From positions 1-64,000 of the forward strand of contig NZ_JAGQCU010000008.1 in NCBI RefSeq assembly GCF_024346355.1: a stretch of 64,000 nt of DNA. Reading direction: 5' to 3'. Both the position numbers and the translations under genes were made by a program. The notes under the pieces are model-generated. The model searched no databases. It saw only the letters and a list, made by a program, of their open reading frames with translations, and had not been told where the DNA came from. Below are positions 1 through 8,560 of the stretch, piece by piece; position 1 is the first letter of the stretch; every line of letters starts with the position of its first letter. Origin of the DNA: Cyanobium sp. ATX 6A2. Its GTDB lineage: Bacteria; Cyanobacteriota; Cyanobacteriia; PCC-6307; Cyanobiaceae.

Positions 1-283
1 AGACCCCACAGCTCTCTGGGAGGCAAAACTCCCAATGAGGTCTACACTGAGACCGAACCCTGCTCCTCCCGTCCAGGGTTAACGATGTCAGGGGCCAGAG
101 CTGTCCAATAAAAGGCACCCACCTCAGCTCGCTTCCTGTGGAGGTACTGCGAAGTGACGCCACACAGCTCACTGGGAGGCAGAACTCCCCATGAGGTCTA
201 CAATTAGGTTGAACACTGTTCCTCCCGCCCGGGGTTAACGATGTCAGGGGCCGGAACTGCCCAGCAAGAGGCACCCAACTCAG
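1..283. repeat. Imperfect tandem repeat, two copies with 156-base period
   Basis: Bases 1-127 and 157-283 align without gaps at an offset of 156 bases and are more than 80% identical by eye. Both copies keep a block reading GGTTAACGATGTCAGGGGCC and a short hairpin: TGGGAG and CTCCCA around GCAAAA in copy one, GGGAG and CTCCC around GCAGAA in copy two. No open frame is conserved between the copies. The first copy may continue to the left of the window. The region borders an AT-rich accessory block, so a mobile-element end or a non-autonomous repeat is possible, but I do not recognise the family. Confidence 0.75.
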
Positions 284-568
284 TGATCGCCTGCAACCTG
301 ATTCGGCAGGGCAACCTGCTCAACCCGGCGATGGCGGAGGCAAGGAGAGCGGGTTTCCCAGCGGTGTGACCAGTTGGCGGGCTCCAATGCATTACAGGTA
401 CAAAACGGGTGAAATCGGGCGTTCTGAGCCGCTAAATCACTGAAATCCTGCCCGCAGAGCGAATAATCGGCTCGCGGGAGGAAAACCGAGACATCTCTCA
501 GGCAGTTTTTCCGCAAACTCCTAAGAGGTACTTAATTCTTGCGGGCATAGACGAGTGGCCAGGTGACC
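284..568. other. Non-coding stretch, nothing recognised
   Basis: No convincing gene is seen between the tandem repeat and the small frame before the first glycosyltransferase. A 78-codon frame on the minus strand (280-516) has no recognisable motif and starts at no clear ribosome binding site. The stretch could be the degraded remains of an insertion element. Confidence 0.5.
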
Positions 569-685
569 ATGATACCATTAGAAGAAGTCAAACAATGCTG
601 CATCCTCCAATCGGCCCAACCCCAACCGAGCCAGTACGGCACCGAAAGAATGAAGCGCTTTCTTCGTGAACGTATAGAAGACTGA
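569..685 (+). CDS. Possible 38-residue small protein upstream of the glycosyltransferases
   Basis: An ATG opens a 38-codon frame that ends four bases before the start of the next gene. The product is charged and hydrophilic, with a C-terminal end rich in Arg and Glu (FLRERIED). A stop codon lies only seven codons upstream in the same frame, so it is not simply the tail of a longer open frame. It could be a leader peptide, a small protein or chance. No family is recognised. Confidence 0.2.
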   Translation: MIPLEEVKQCCILQSAQPQPSQYGTERMKRFLRERIED

Positions 686-689
686 CATC

Positions 690-2636
690 ATGGACCCCAG
701 CGCAAGAAAAAAGCAATCGCAACGTGCGATACTTTATATCTACCATAAGGATATTGATACGTGTGCTCACAATCTTAGCTTCTTGAAGCAGTTCAACCAG
801 GGAGTGGCCATACACGGCCTGTTCGGAGGCCCTGCAAACGCCTTTGACTACGCAAAATCCAGAACCAAGTCCTTGTTGACCACGAATACTCTGTTTCCCG
901 ACATCTATCCCCCAAGGTGGAAATGGAAAAATACAGATCTGATGGTCCGATACTGGTACCTGAAAACCGGAGCTTTTCTCAAGAGTTTCGACTTTTTAAC
1001 CGTTATACAGTGGGACATTCTCGTCCTTGGAGACTTGTCATCTTCTCTACCTTCTCACAACGAGAATGATTTACTCCTAAGTGGAATAGCCTCTCTTGAA
1101 GAGCTCCCCTCTGGATGGGCGTGGACCAATCAAGGTAACAACAAGAAAGAGTGGGAATGCTTTAAGGAATATGCACGACTCGTGCATGGATTGAATGATG
1201 GCTTTACTTTCTGCCAAGGACCTCTCTACTCTCTGCCGCGGACATTTTTAGAACGCTATAGCTTTAGCGCCATCACTGAGCTTTGCCATGACGAGATTAG
1301 ACTTCCATTTTATGCTCGGGCTTGGGGATTCAGTTGCAAAGACACGGGTTTATGCAAGGATTGGCGCAGTGCTGAAACAGAAAGGTATTTCAACGCAAGG
1401 ACCAACAAGCCAATACAGGCAACGGACATAATTCTTCAACTAAACAATCCTAGCGGAAGGCGTATTTTTCATCCTTTCCGTGAGAAGTGGCAATATGCCA
1501 GCAGCAACTCTGCTTGCAGAACTAGCAGTACAAATAGAAGGCCATGGATACTATTAGCCACATGGAATTATGCAATAATCATCTCACTCCGGCTAAGGGA
1601 GATCGCAGAGATTATTCGCATATATTACAATAAGCATAACAGGGAAACAGCTAGGAATCTTCAAATACCCGCTAGAGCTTCAACGGCTTTGGACTGGCGC
1701 ATGCTAGCAGATAAGTGTATAACTGATCGACGCTATCCCTCTGCTTTCAAAAGTCACATAAACGCACTCCTGGCCAAGATAGATGAAGTTGTTGACATCA
1801 ACGAATATCAAGTTGAATACTCACATGTGAAACTAGAGCTAGTTCAATCGCTTTTAATATCAAGGAAGCGTTTTGATAATACCAAGAAAGAGCTCGTTCA
1901 GGTATTCTGCAATACTCTTAGAAGGTTAAACCTTCATGTTTTTTCTGCGGTGAGCGATGATTTGTCGAGGTTCTCAGATATAGTTGTTTGCATGAGCTGC
2001 GAGAAGTATTTATCATATGCAAAGAACTTTGTGCGATCACTAGATCCAGTATCTGACAGACTTGGCAGGCTTATTATTGTCGGTGACAAAACCCTTCGCC
2101 CTTATTGTTATCGCTACGACAGTGATAGTAGGGTTCTATTTGTGCCGAATAGCGACACCTACGAGCGGCTTACCGAAAAGACTTTTCTTGCGTACTTGTT
2201 TTTGTACGGCCTAGAGCTTAATGCCTCAATTTTAAAAGTTGACGACGACACCACTTGCGTCAATCCGGCAAAACTTACAAACAAAGTCTTCCCTCTAACT
2301 AAATGTTCCAACTATGTGGGACGGGTTTGGCATCCAGGGATTTCGGGCTTGTCACGATGGTGGCATTGTGGGAGGTATACCGCTAGCAGCTCAAATTTTT
2401 TGCCATACAGTCGCTATGCCGATGTCTCCTATGCAGAAGGCCAAGCTTATGCAATTAGCAGTCGAGCCCTAAGGATTTTAGCGATCTCGTATCTTTTGTA
2501 CCCTGATCAGATTAAATCGGAGTTAAGTTACGAGGATGTGGCTGTCGGAAAGTGCTTGGCGAGGTGTGGCATTTCCCCGCTCCATTACCCGCTAATCAAT
2601 CCTGGTCTCCTAGAATCTCAATTTCGTTCAGACTAA
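690..2636 (+). CDS. Two-domain glycosyltransferase, C-terminal half GT31-like
   Basis: The 648-residue product seems to hold two sugar-transferase modules. The C-terminal part, from about residue 440, has the layout of GT31 beta-1,3-glycosyltransferases: a KVDDDT metal-binding motif with the three Asp at residues 518-520, an EGQAYAIS segment, and a YEDVAVGKCL motif at about 614 that matches the catalytic-loop EDVxVG of that family. The N-terminal part contains a QWDILVLGDL segment at about 107-116 that resembles a second GT-A fold. No signal peptide or membrane segment is seen, so a cytosolic enzyme is likely. It lies 47 bases before another double-module glycosyltransferase and probably shares its transcript. 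Base composition is clearly AT-richer than the core genome, which suggests transfer. The substrate cannot be told; surface polysaccharide or protein glycosylation is an inference. Confidence 0.7.
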   Translation: MDPSARKKQSQRAILYIYHKDIDTCAHNLSFLKQFNQGVAIHGLFGGPANAFDYAKSRTKSLLTTNTLFPDIYPPRWKWKNTDLMVRYWYLKTGAFLKSFDFLTVIQWDILVLGDLSSSLPSHNENDLLLSGIASLEELPSGWAWTNQGNNKKEWECFKEYARLVHGLNDGFTFCQGPLYSLPRTFLERYSFSAITELCHDEIRLPFYARAWGFSCKDTGLCKDWRSAETERYFNARTNKPIQATDIILQLNNPSGRRIFHPFREKWQYASSNSACRTSSTNRRPWILLATWNYAIIISLRLREIAEIIRIYYNKHNRETARNLQIPARASTALDWRMLADKCITDRRYPSAFKSHINALLAKIDEVVDINEYQVEYSHVKLELVQSLLISRKRFDNTKKELVQVFCNTLRRLNLHVFSAVSDDLSRFSDIVVCMSCEKYLSYAKNFVRSLDPVSDRLGRLIIVGDKTLRPYCYRYDSDSRVLFVPNSDTYERLTEKTFLAYLFLYGLELNASILKVDDDTTCVNPAKLTNKVFPLTKCSNYVGRVWHPGISGLSRWWHCGRYTASSSNFLPYSRYADVSYAEGQAYAISSRALRILAISYLLYPDQIKSELSYEDVAVGKCLARCGISPLHYPLINPGLLESQFRSD

Positions 2637-2683
2637 CAGCTACCATTCAAAGAACTTTCTGCTAAACGGAGATCCTAAGAAAG

Positions 2684-4429
2684 ATGAAACTCAGAATAAG
2701 CGCAGATATGGGAACGACTGCTACTCGGTTTAAAACAGCACTAACCGGTCGCCATAAAGTTGCCTTTTCATGCGTCATTGACAAAGGAAATCGCTTCATT
2801 CTACAAGCGGCACGGCTAGTACTTTCGTTACGGTGGTTTGGAGGAAGAGTCAGCACAGCACCTTTCTATCTTTCAACAACTTCAGCCCTCCCCCCTAGTG
2901 CCAAGCGGTTTTTCAAGCGGCACGATTGCATAGTTATTGAATGCAACCCATTCGACGACAGCAAACCACATATTCCGTCTAATAAGCTACGGGGCCTTGA
3001 AATTCCTGAACTAACTAGATTTAAACACGTTATTTTAATCGACTGTGATACGATCATTGCCCAGGATATTCTTGAGGACTGCGCATCTATTGAGGGCATA
3101 GGCCTCAAGCTTGCTGATCTTCCAACAGTTGGCGACAATCAACTTTTAGACTTATTCAAAGAGCTTGAAGTTGATATACCTCAGCGACAATTTCGTTATG
3201 ATTTGTCTCCAGAGCAGACAATAGGCTACTTCAATTCGGGGGTAGTCATCATATCTAGAACCTGGTTGACGCGTTTGCATCGGACTTGGGCCAAATATTG
3301 TTCATTTCTATTGACAATGGAGTCATCAAGAGAATTGTATCACTTGAATCAGATCGGCCTTGCAATAACAGTAGCTGATCTTGAGATACCAGTTTCTCTG
3401 CTACCCGCAGCATTAAACTTTCCAGTTCATCTCCCAGAAAGCATGTACCCGCCTCGTTATAGTGAAATAGATCCTAAGATTATCCACTATCATTGGCTAT
3501 CTAATGAACTTGGCTTTATTCAGCCATTAAACGTTAGCATGGCAGCCAGGAGGTCAGATATATTCAATGCAACCTTACGCCAAAGACTGGAGAAATCATC
3601 CATCCAGTTTTTTCCCTCAGCAGTGAAGCAGATGCATGAGACTAATGGCCCGCCACAAACACCAAAAATAATTGTTGGCTCTGGCTGGTGGTGCAGTAAA
3701 CAGCCGCACGACTGGACCAAGGGGTCGCTACTGGCACACCAAACAGCATTTTTTCCTCTTTGGTACAGACAGATCAGTAAATATCTTCGCCCTAGTCAAA
3801 TTGTAATCACTGATAGCCATTCACCTCTTAAACCAGACTTTAGAAGTTATCCTTGCCTAACCTGGATTGAGCTCGACAAGAATTATGGACATGCAAACGA
3901 TATTCGCGTCGGAAAAATAAAGACACACTATTCTGGATTCACAAGATCCGTGCTAAGTGGCGCCATGTATGCACTATGTTGTGACGCCGACTACTTTGTA
4001 TATGTAGAGCAAGACTGTCTTATACGGGGAGAAAACTTTTTAGATGAGGCAACTAAAGGCTCAACTGAGAGTATCTTATTAGGCAAGCACACTGAAGGCG
4101 GTAAAGGCATAGGCGGTAAACCTGCAGCCAAAATGCTTCAGCAAAGCTTAATGATTGTACATAAGAGTTCGCTTCAGAGATTCATTGACAAACTACTTGC
4201 TTCTGTTGAATCAGACGGAGAGCTTTCACCGGAGTTAAAAATGGAGCGAGACCTTCAACCCTTTGGATATCTAAATATACCCTATGGGAGGTCAAGGCCA
4301 ATCAACTTTTCATTATCTAGTTTTTATGCTCAGCATCTAGATGACGAGGAGATTCAGAATTTCCTTATGGCTGAGGGATTACCTAAAAACTTCATTGGAA
4401 GTCATGAAGAGGCTATATTTAAAGTCTAG
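2684..4429 (+). CDS. Two-domain glycosyltransferase with GT-A-like DxD motifs
   Basis: The 581-residue product carries two regions with the look of nucleotide-sugar transferases. The first, about residues 25-290, has the strand-plus-DxD pattern HVILIDCDTI, with the acidic triad at 120-122, followed by an YFNSGVVIIS segment typical of GT8-like enzymes. The second, about residues 325-575, contains YVEQDCLI at about 440-447 in a similar position. No membrane segment is obvious. The gene follows the GT31-like gene by 47 bases on the same strand and shares its low GC content, so the pair probably came in together and acts in one glycan pathway. The acceptor and donor are unknown. Its last bases overlap the start of a small broken frame at 4404. 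Confidence 0.65.
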   Translation: MKLRISADMGTTATRFKTALTGRHKVAFSCVIDKGNRFILQAARLVLSLRWFGGRVSTAPFYLSTTSALPPSAKRFFKRHDCIVIECNPFDDSKPHIPSNKLRGLEIPELTRFKHVILIDCDTIIAQDILEDCASIEGIGLKLADLPTVGDNQLLDLFKELEVDIPQRQFRYDLSPEQTIGYFNSGVVIISRTWLTRLHRTWAKYCSFLLTMESSRELYHLNQIGLAITVADLEIPVSLLPAALNFPVHLPESMYPPRYSEIDPKIIHYHWLSNELGFIQPLNVSMAARRSDIFNATLRQRLEKSSIQFFPSAVKQMHETNGPPQTPKIIVGSGWWCSKQPHDWTKGSLLAHQTAFFPLWYRQISKYLRPSQIVITDSHSPLKPDFRSYPCLTWIELDKNYGHANDIRVGKIKTHYSGFTRSVLSGAMYALCCDADYFVYVEQDCLIRGENFLDEATKGSTESILLGKHTEGGKGIGGKPAAKMLQQSLMIVHKSSLQRFIDKLLASVESDGELSPELKMERDLQPFGYLNIPYGRSRPINFSLSSFYAQHLDDEEIQNFLMAEGLPKNFIGSHEEAIFKV

Positions 4430-4535
4430 CAATTTAATTCTGGTTGTCTGTGGAATGCACGATGCTCTTTTTTTGTTACAGACCTTGAGCGCTCTAGGGG
4501 TCGGGATTAGTTCTAAAAGAACGCAATGCAGATAG
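4404..4535 (+). pseudogene. Possible N-terminal fragment of a sulfotransferase
   Basis: The 43-codon frame reads LILVVCGMH, then about nine unrelated residues, then TLSALGVGIS. PAPS-dependent sulfotransferases start with a very similar block in which GMH is followed by the phosphate-binding RSGTS. Here that loop is replaced by other residues, and the frame ends at a stop before any other domain appears. I infer a decayed start of a sulfotransferase that once followed the two glycosyltransferase genes; it overlaps the last 26 bases of the second one. Chance resemblance cannot be excluded. Confidence 0.35.
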
Positions 4536-4687
4536 TCTCTCCCTAAAGTTATCCCGGTAAGTGATAAAGATGTGGTATAAACCTTATCGCTTGCAGCAAA
4601 TCCAGCCACCCCGTCCAAGAAGTATGCTGCAGAGACGATATCGCCTTTAGGCGTGCCTCAAGTAGCATATTATCTCAGTCAATTATC
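4536..4687. other. Short AT-rich spacer before the IS remnant
   Basis: No gene is visible. The spacer may hold more of the decayed downstream gene or the lost 3' end of the insertion element, but no motif supports either. Confidence 0.4.
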
Positions 4688-5062
4688 CTATCCGTCGCCG
4701 ATAGCCTTCTCCAGAAGGTGCCGTAACTCCAGGATTGTGGTCTCATCTGGGGTCCGGTCGCTGAGCATGTCGATCCCGACAAACCAGCGCATGATCGGCA
4801 CTTCTATAAGTGCCTCCTCCATTGCTGGATCTCTGAGTGAATACTACTGCTGCAACCGGTGCATCCGCAAGATGGTGGCCACTGGGTAGGGCGGGCGGCC
4901 GCCCATGCTGCCGGTCTTGGGGTAGTGGGGCTCGATCAGTTTGATCAGAGCCAGCCAAGGCACCACCAAGTCCATGTCAGCCAAGAACTTCTCACACTTG
5001 GCAAAATAATTGGAGGTGGTTTGCTCGTAATCGCCGAATCCCAGCAGCTTTCCGCACATCAC
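4688..5062 (-). pseudogene. Broken IS5-family transposase, N-terminal part only
   Basis: Read on the minus strand from 5062, the translation has the typical N-terminus of IS5-group transposases: GFGDYE, then a KFLADMDLVVPW segment, IEPHYPK and GGRPPYPVATILRMHRLQQ. At 4844-4846 an in-frame TAG stands where the family has Trp (LQQWYSL becomes LQQ-stop-YSL). Translation past it continues in frame with PAMEEALIEVPIMRWFVGID and further family sequence to a second stop at 4688-4690. The DDE catalytic core is entirely absent. This is a dead, truncated element that marks the edge of the AT-rich block. A frameshift elsewhere is not needed to explain it. Confidence 0.8.
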
Positions 5063-5078
5063 CCCAGTCCTGGCCTGT

Positions 5079-5104
5079 GATCACAGGGTCATTGTCCCGT
5101 GATC
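5079..5104. terminator. Stem-loop downstream of purE and next to the IS remnant
   Basis: GATCACAGGG and CCCGTGATC form a stem with one unpaired base around the loop TCATTGT. No T-run follows on either strand, so if it is a terminator of purE it would be a weak one. It could equally be part of the old insertion-element end. Confidence 0.35.
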
Positions 5105-5151
5105 GGACTGGGTTTTCCAGGGTTTCCTTAGGCCCTGTCAGAGCGCCGGAT

Positions 5152-5694
5152 TTAACTCATACTGGCCAAATAAGCGGCGCTGCCGAGCTCATGCAGCCGG
5201 CAATCCTTGGCGCGCGCCTGCGCATTCAACTCAGCGCGGTAAGCAGCCAGAGCCTCGGCCAGGGCCGGATCGGCGATGGCCAGGATCTGCACCGCCAGCA
5301 GGCCGGCATTGGTGCCGTTGCCGATTGCCACGGTGGCCACCGGGATGCCGGCCGGCATCTGCACGATCGAGTGCAGCGAATCCACCCCGGAAAGGGCCCG
5401 GCTGGACACCGGCACGCCGATCACCGGCAGGGTGGTGAGGGAAGCCACCATTCCCGGCAGGTGGGCGGCGCCGCCGGCGCCGGCGATCACCACCTTCAGT
5501 CCCCGTCCGGCCGCCTCCTGGGCGAAGGCCACCATCTCCAGGGGCGTGCGGTGGGCAGAGAGCACGCGTACCTCGTGGGCCACCCCGAAGCGCTCCAGCA
5601 CGGCCACGGCCGGCTGCATGGTGGGTAGGTCGGAATCGCTGCCCATCACCACCGCCACCCGGGGCGGGGCTGGGCTGGAGAGGGTGGCGCTCAA
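5152..5694 (-). CDS. purE: N5-carboxyaminoimidazole ribonucleotide mutase PurE
   Basis: PurE rearranges N5-CAIR to CAIR in purine synthesis. The 180-residue protein has the family landmarks: MGSDSD at about 17-22, LSAHRTP at about 46-52, and the substrate loop [12 protein letters not shown] at about 71-82, followed by PVIGVPV and [10 protein letters not shown]. Length is normal for class I PurE. The start is uncertain: I used TTG at 5694, and the frame stays open upstream without an ATG, so another start such as GTG further in is possible. It is divergent from nagA with about 45 bases between the starts, so both promoters must lie in or near the coding ends. Confidence 0.95.
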   Translation of the reverse strand: MSATLSSPAPPRVAVVMGSDSDLPTMQPAVAVLERFGVAHEVRVLSAHRTPLEMVAFAQEAAGRGLKVVIAGAGGAAHLPGMVASLTTLPVIGVPVSSRALSGVDSLHSIVQMPAGIPVATVAIGNGTNAGLLAVQILAIADPALAEALAAYRAELNAQARAKDCRLHELGSAAYLASMS

Positions 5695-5739
5695 GAGGCG
5701 AGGGCGGAGGATGGGGGCATTGTCGTGCCTGAGGCAGCG

Positions 5740-6984
5740 ATGCGCTGGATCCGCAACGTGCGCCTGCCCCGCAGCTCACGCTGCCGCCACGGCGCCGACC
5801 AGCGCTGGCGGGTGGGGGTGGACGCCGACGGGGTGATCCAGGTGCTGGCGCCCATCCCGGCCGGCAGCGCCGCCGCCGGCGAGGACTGGGGTGGCGACTG
5901 GCTCAGCCCGGCCGGGGTGGACCTGCAGATCAACGGCGGCCTGGGACTGGCCTTCCCCGAACTCACCCCCGCCGACCTGCCGAAGCTGGGCGAGTTGCTG
6001 GAGCTGCTCTGGCGCGACGGCGTGGAGGCGATCTGCCCCACCCTGGTGACCTGTGGGGTGGAGCCGCTGCGCCAGGCCCTTGACGTGCTGGAGCAGGCCC
6101 GCCAGCAGCACCGGCCTGGCCGCTGCCGCCTGCTGGGCGCCCACCTGGAGGGGCCGTTCCTGAATCCGGCGCGGCGCGGCGCCCACCCCGAGCAGCACCT
6201 GGCCGCCCCCAGCCTGGCGGCCCTGGAGGAGCGCATCGGCGGCTTCGAGGACCAGATCGCCCTGGTGACCTTGGCGCCCGAACTGGCGGGGGCTGCCGAG
6301 GTGATCGGTGAGCTGCGCCGCCGGGGGATCGTGGTGAGCCTGGGCCACAGCGCCGCCAGCGAACAGCAGGCCGCCGCCGCCTTCGAAGCCGGCGTGGGCA
6401 TGCTCACCCACACCTTCAACGCCATGGGCGGGCTGCTGCACCGCGACCCGGGACCGGTGGCGGCGGCGGTGCTGCGCGGGGATGTGGCCCTGGGTCTGAT
6501 CGCCGACGGGGTGCACGTGGCGCCGTCGATGGCCCTGCTGCTGCAGCGGCTGGCCCCTGATCAGCTGGTGCTGGTGAGCGACGCGCTCGGCCCCTACGGC
6601 CTGGGCGAAGGCCGCCACCGCTGGGATGAGCGCCTGCTGCTGGTGGCCGACGGCAGCTGCCGGCTCGAGGACGGCACCCTGGCCGGTGTGACGCTGCCAT
6701 TGCTGGAGGGGGTGCGACGGCTGGCGAGCTGGGGGACGCAGCCGGAGCAGGCGATCGCGGCCGCGACGGTGACGCCGCGGCGGGTGCTGGGAGATCAGCG
6801 GGATGGGGCGGGGCTGCTGCTGGGGCGACCCATAGGCGACACCCTGCGCTGGAGCCAGGGGGCCGAGGGCCTGGAATGGCAACGGGCCGTGGCCGCCTCC
6901 ATCCAGGCGCTGCAGTCCGTCCCACGGATTGGTGGCATCAGCGATGCCGACGTCACCAGCTTCGTGGCGGAGGGGCGCCGCTGA
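5740..6984 (+). CDS. nagA: N-acetylglucosamine-6-phosphate deacetylase NagA
   Basis: NagA removes acetate from GlcNAc-6-phosphate in amino-sugar recycling. The 414-residue product belongs to the amidohydrolase family: [11 protein letters not shown] near the N-terminus, HLEGPFLN with the metal-binding Glu near residue 138, GHSAAS with His near 203, THTFNAM with His near 224, ADGVHV, and a VSDALGPYG segment carrying the catalytic Asp. The N-terminal metal motif HxH of many amidohydrolases is replaced by QIN, as usual for NagA. ATG at 5740 is preferred over GTG at 5725 because it begins the family-like MRWIRNVRL. No nagB lies in the window. Confidence 0.9.
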   Translation: MRWIRNVRLPRSSRCRHGADQRWRVGVDADGVIQVLAPIPAGSAAAGEDWGGDWLSPAGVDLQINGGLGLAFPELTPADLPKLGELLELLWRDGVEAICPTLVTCGVEPLRQALDVLEQARQQHRPGRCRLLGAHLEGPFLNPARRGAHPEQHLAAPSLAALEERIGGFEDQIALVTLAPELAGAAEVIGELRRRGIVVSLGHSAASEQQAAAAFEAGVGMLTHTFNAMGGLLHRDPGPVAAAVLRGDVALGLIADGVHVAPSMALLLQRLAPDQLVLVSDALGPYGLGEGRHRWDERLLLVADGSCRLEDGTLAGVTLPLLEGVRRLASWGTQPEQAIAAATVTPRRVLGDQRDGAGLLLGRPIGDTLRWSQGAEGLEWQRAVAASIQALQSVPRIGGISDADVTSFVAEGRR

Positions 6985-7024
6985 CCTTTGTCATCGGTGC
7001 CGCTGGAAATCTGGGCGTTTCGCT

Positions 7025-7441
7025 CTATTCCTGACCGGAAAACCCGACAGGCGTCCAGGCCGGCTCCAGATCGGTGTGGATGAAATCGTCACCCTTGAAC
7101 AGCAGCGGGGCGCCAGCCCACTGGGCCAGGGCGTAGGAGAAGCAATCACCGAAATTCAAGCCAGCGCGATGGCGCCCCTTGCCGTATCGGCTGAAGGCGC
7201 TGCGGGCGAGTTCGGCCTGATCGCGATCAAGAGCGACGATCTCGATCTGGGCGGTGCTCAGGAACAGATCCAGGTCGCCCTGGCCATCAGGTCCGAAGCG
7301 GGCTTCCAGCACAATCGAGAGCTCCACCAGGGAGGCGGCCGAGAGCAGACGGGTTTCAGCCGCCGCAATCGCCTCGTTGAAGGCCCTGCGCTCCGGTTCG
7401 TTCTGAAGGATCGCCAGAACGGCAGAGGAATCGATCACCAT
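7025..7441 (-). CDS. vapC: VapC-type PIN-domain toxin (module 1)
   Basis: The 138-residue protein has the PIN ribonuclease pattern: VIDSSAV with Asp4, SLVELSIVLEAR with Glu40, GDCFSYALA with Asp99, and LLFKGDDF with Asp118/119. These acids would bind the metal that cleaves RNA. The start codon overlaps the stop of its antitoxin gene by one base (TGATG), a normal arrangement for translational coupling of antitoxin and toxin. The C-terminal half is strongly similar to the second VapC at 17144-17560 (RxGKGRHxAxLNxGDCFSY), so the two are recent relatives. Target RNA is unknown. Confidence 0.9.
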   Translation of the reverse strand: MVIDSSAVLAILQNEPERRAFNEAIAAAETRLLSAASLVELSIVLEARFGPDGQGDLDLFLSTAQIEIVALDRDQAELARSAFSRYGKGRHRAGLNFGDCFSYALAQWAGAPLLFKGDDFIHTDLEPAWTPVGFSGQE

Positions 7442-7710
7442 CAGGAGGGCAGGCCACTGGCGTCGTAGCCGAGGATCTGCTCAGCACTGCGCGGATCGCG
7501 GATCGGCCGGGCGGCACAGCGGAAGGCGATCTGATCGAGTCGATCGGCGAGGAGCGTCCGGGCATCGGGCTGGGCTGCCTGCTGGCTGCGCAGCCGCTGC
7601 AAGCGTTCCTGCAAGGCCACGATCACCGCATCCGTCTTGTTTTCACCGGCAAGGGCAGCCACTTCTGCCGCGAGGCGGTTGGCTTCTGGGTTGCGAATGT
7701 TCAGAGCCAT
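7441..7710 (-). CDS. vapB: VapB-type antitoxin (module 1)
   Basis: The 89-residue product starts MALNIRNPEANRLAAEVA, followed by a helix KTDAVIVALQERL. This is the short ribbon-helix-helix-like VapB form that binds its own promoter and blocks the partner toxin. I chose ATG at 7710 because the family begins exactly with MxLNIxNPE; a GTG 24 bases further upstream would add eight residues. The C-terminal tail (about residues 45-89) should be the toxin-wrapping part. It lies directly upstream of vapC and probably autoregulates the pair. Confidence 0.85.
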   Translation of the reverse strand: MALNIRNPEANRLAAEVAALAGENKTDAVIVALQERLQRLRSQQAAQPDARTLLADRLDQIAFRCAARPIRDPRSAEQILGYDASGLPS

Positions 7711-7834
7711 GGTCACCGCTGTGTAGACGGGCACCTGTCAGTGTAGACACGCTTTTTGGGTTTGTGGCCCCGGGCTCCGCCGCTGCAGCTCCCTAGGATC
7801 CGCTCCACCTCTCGGCCCTGGAGTGTCGCGCTCG

Positions 7835-8560
7835 ATGTCCAACGCGCCCGTCAGCACCCCCACCACCGCTGAGAAAGCCGCCGAGAAGCAGGAGGTCAAG
7901 GGCTACTTCGAAACCACCGGCTTCGAGCGCTGGAACCGCATCTACAGCGAGTCTGAGGATGTGAACAAGGTGCAGCGGAACATCCGCATCGGGCACCAGA
8001 AGACCGTGGACAACGTGCTGGCCTGGCTGCAGGAGCAGGGCAACCTGGCTGAGCGCAGCTTCTGCGACGCCGGCTGCGGCGTGGGCAGCCTGGCGATCCC
8101 CCTGGCCCAGCTTGGTGCCGGATCCATCGCCGCCAGCGATCTCTCCGAGGCGATGGTGAGCGAGGCCCGGCGCCGCGCGGATGGGGCGGGCATCAGCCGA
8201 GAGCGGCTGCAGTTCAGCGCCTCCGACCTGGAGAGCCTGGAGGGCCGCTTCGACACGGTGATCTGCCTGGACGTGTTCATCCACTACCCCCAGGCCCCCG
8301 CAGAGGAGATGGTGCGGCACCTGGCGGGCATGGCCGAGAAGCACCTGATCGTGAGCTTCGCTCCCTACACGCCCCTGCTGGCGCTGCTCAAGGGGATCGG
8401 CCAGCTGTTCCCCGGTCCCAGCAAGACCACCCGCGCCTACACCCTCAAGGAAGCCGGCATCGTGGCCGCCGCCGCCGAGGCCGGCTTCCAGCCGGTGCGC
8501 CGCAACCTCAACCAGGCCCCCTTCTACTTCTCCCGACTGATCGCCTTCGAGCGGGGCTGA
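7835..8560 (+). CDS. chlM: Magnesium-protoporphyrin IX methyltransferase ChlM
   Basis: ChlM transfers a methyl group from S-adenosylmethionine to Mg-protoporphyrin IX, the step after Mg chelation in chlorophyll synthesis. The 241-residue protein has VKGYFETTGFERWNRIY near the N-terminus, typical of ChlM, the SAM-binding DAGCGVG at about 78-84, DLSEAMV, and a C-terminal APFYFSRLI segment. ATG at 7835 is preferred to GTG at 7823. Its stop codon abuts the stop of the convergent gene in the sequence TGATCA. This gene is direct evidence for a chlorophyll-making organism. Confidence 0.95.
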   Translation: MSNAPVSTPTTAEKAAEKQEVKGYFETTGFERWNRIYSESEDVNKVQRNIRIGHQKTVDNVLAWLQEQGNLAERSFCDAGCGVGSLAIPLAQLGAGSIAASDLSEAMVSEARRRADGAGISRERLQFSASDLESLEGRFDTVICLDVFIHYPQAPAEEMVRHLAGMAEKHLIVSFAPYTPLLALLKGIGQLFPGPSKTTRAYTLKEAGIVAAAAEAGFQPVRRNLNQAPFYFSRLIAFERG

